This document shows positions 63,051 through 64,000 of a DNA stretch of 64,000 nt, piece after piece; positions within the stretch are counted from its first letter, which is position 1; each line of letters begins with the position of its first letter. Location of the stretch: positions 87,535 to 151,534 of the forward strand of contig JXTC01000457.1 of NCBI GenBank assembly GCA_002914845.1, written 5' to 3'. The notes under the pieces are model-generated. The model was given only the letters and a program-made list of their open reading frames with translations, was not told the DNA's origin and did not search any database. Position numbers and translations under genes: made by a program. The stretch comes from Trema orientale (Eukaryota > Streptophyta > Magnoliopsida > Rosales > Cannabaceae).

Positions 63051-64000
63051 TGAGTAACATAAACAAAATGCCGTTAATAGACATGATTGATTTATGTGAA
63101 CTATAAAATAGTTCAACAAAGCTACTGAGGCCGAAAAACAAGCTCCATTTAAGGCTTCTGTGAAGACTGACGGACAAATTAGGTTTCCCTTTAAACAAAG
63201 AAAGGTTTTCGCGTGTTAAGAAGCACAGAATTGTGCATCGACTGCAAAAAAAAACCTAAAATCGCATCTCCATTGAAGTTTGAGATTATTTGACAGCGGA
63301 ATTGAGGTTTTATCTATTCAAAAAGGAAGAATCAAGGTTTCATCCGTAGACTTTAAAAACTAGGGTGAGAACCGAACAACTCATGAATACGATATAACAA
63401 GAATTAAATCAAATACAAGCAAGCAGCACCCCTTATCATAACAATTGAATTAGGTAATTCAAGAGCATAGTTGTAAATATTTTCTTGGAAAGGAAACTAA
63501 TTTAGTTCCTTGGCACAAAAAAGAGATGGACAGAGTAAAATCTGGGTATCCCACGCTGTCAGTGCTCGACAAAACCGTACTTTCTTGGTAAAGGATATAA
63601 CTAACATCTGGATTTCCCTCCTATGCACCTATATCCAACTTCAAGAGGCTTTTTTATGCACTTAGGTTCACAATTTTATTAACATTTCAGTCATCTTATC
63701 CCATTTGAAGTATTTCCTGAACCATATATGCCTCTAAGCAATTCTTCTGTTTTAACCCAAAAAAAAAAAGGGACAACAATAAACACATTCTATAGAGGAG
63801 AAACTGATCCAGGATTTTATAACAGAAGGGCAAAATAACAGTCAAATTCAATCAAGGATGCATAAAAATAACCGAGAAAACACGAGCCAGACTCAAGGAT
63901 GAACTAGCAGATAATTAAGAGAATGACCTAATGAATTTTCTTCACAATCCCAAGACAAAGCGAGAGAGAGAGGACACACCATATGCAACCAACAGAACAT
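63051..64000 (-). other. ETL1 intron, running out of the window
   Basis: The exon at 63049 is preceded by a CTCAG acceptor. The next upstream coding segment (expected to end ...RLDGS) was not found before the window end, so this intron is at least about 950 bp. No inserted element is recognised in it. Confidence 0.6.

Overview
This window is nuclear DNA from a flowering plant, most likely a eudicot. It is AT-rich, has spliced genes with large introns, many (TA)n and (GA)n microsatellites, and layers of decayed plant LTR retrotransposons, CACTA elements and MITEs. There is no prokaryotic, plastid or viral gene content. Two host genes can be supported, both on the minus strand. The first is a complete INDETERMINATE DOMAIN (IDD/BIRD) zinc-finger transcription factor (10157-14584, three exons, 576 residues) that most resembles the Arabidopsis IDD4/IDD5 type. 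The second is the 3' end of an ETL1/CHR19 (SMARCAD1-type) SNF2 chromatin remodeller (62520-63049, last two exons; the rest lies beyond the window). In Arabidopsis, IDD5, IDD4 and ETL1 are neighbours (At2g02070, At2g02080, At2g02090, from memory). The window therefore looks like an old conserved gene pair pushed about 48 kb apart by repeats.

Layout. 1-1006: decayed CACTA transposase gene, minus strand. 1010-1840: low-complexity repeat debris. 1845-7271: decayed Ty1/copia element whose 3' LTR holds a Ty3/gypsy solo LTR, which itself holds a PIF/Harbinger-type element. 7283-7860: Tat-lineage gypsy integrase relic. 7860-9860: LTR-like debris. 10157-14584: IDD gene, with two nested foldback MITEs and two tandem duplications in intron 2. 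14590-20870: gene-free, AT-rich upstream DNA. 20873-22074: array of head-to-head tRNA-like (SINE-like) foldbacks. 22304-46532: a 24-kb nest in which a chromovirus-type gypsy element (A) carries two further LTR elements (B, C) inside its 3' LTR, and B carries a copia solo LTR. 46540-50500: minus-strand copia relic split by a CACTA element with an exact 3-bp target duplication. 50566-53950: SINE-like fragment, copia LTR fragment and plus-strand copia relic split by a solo LTR. 53950-61800: mostly gene-free, with one exon-like segment and one MITE. 61890-64000: ETL1 3' end and a possible extra exon.

The host genes are regulatory: a DNA-binding transcription factor and a nucleosome remodeller. 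Nothing here suggests they act in one pathway; the link is positional. No retroelement coding region is intact. Element boundaries were set by matching LTR pairs, TG...CA ends, primer-binding sites, polypurine tracts and target-site duplications read by eye.
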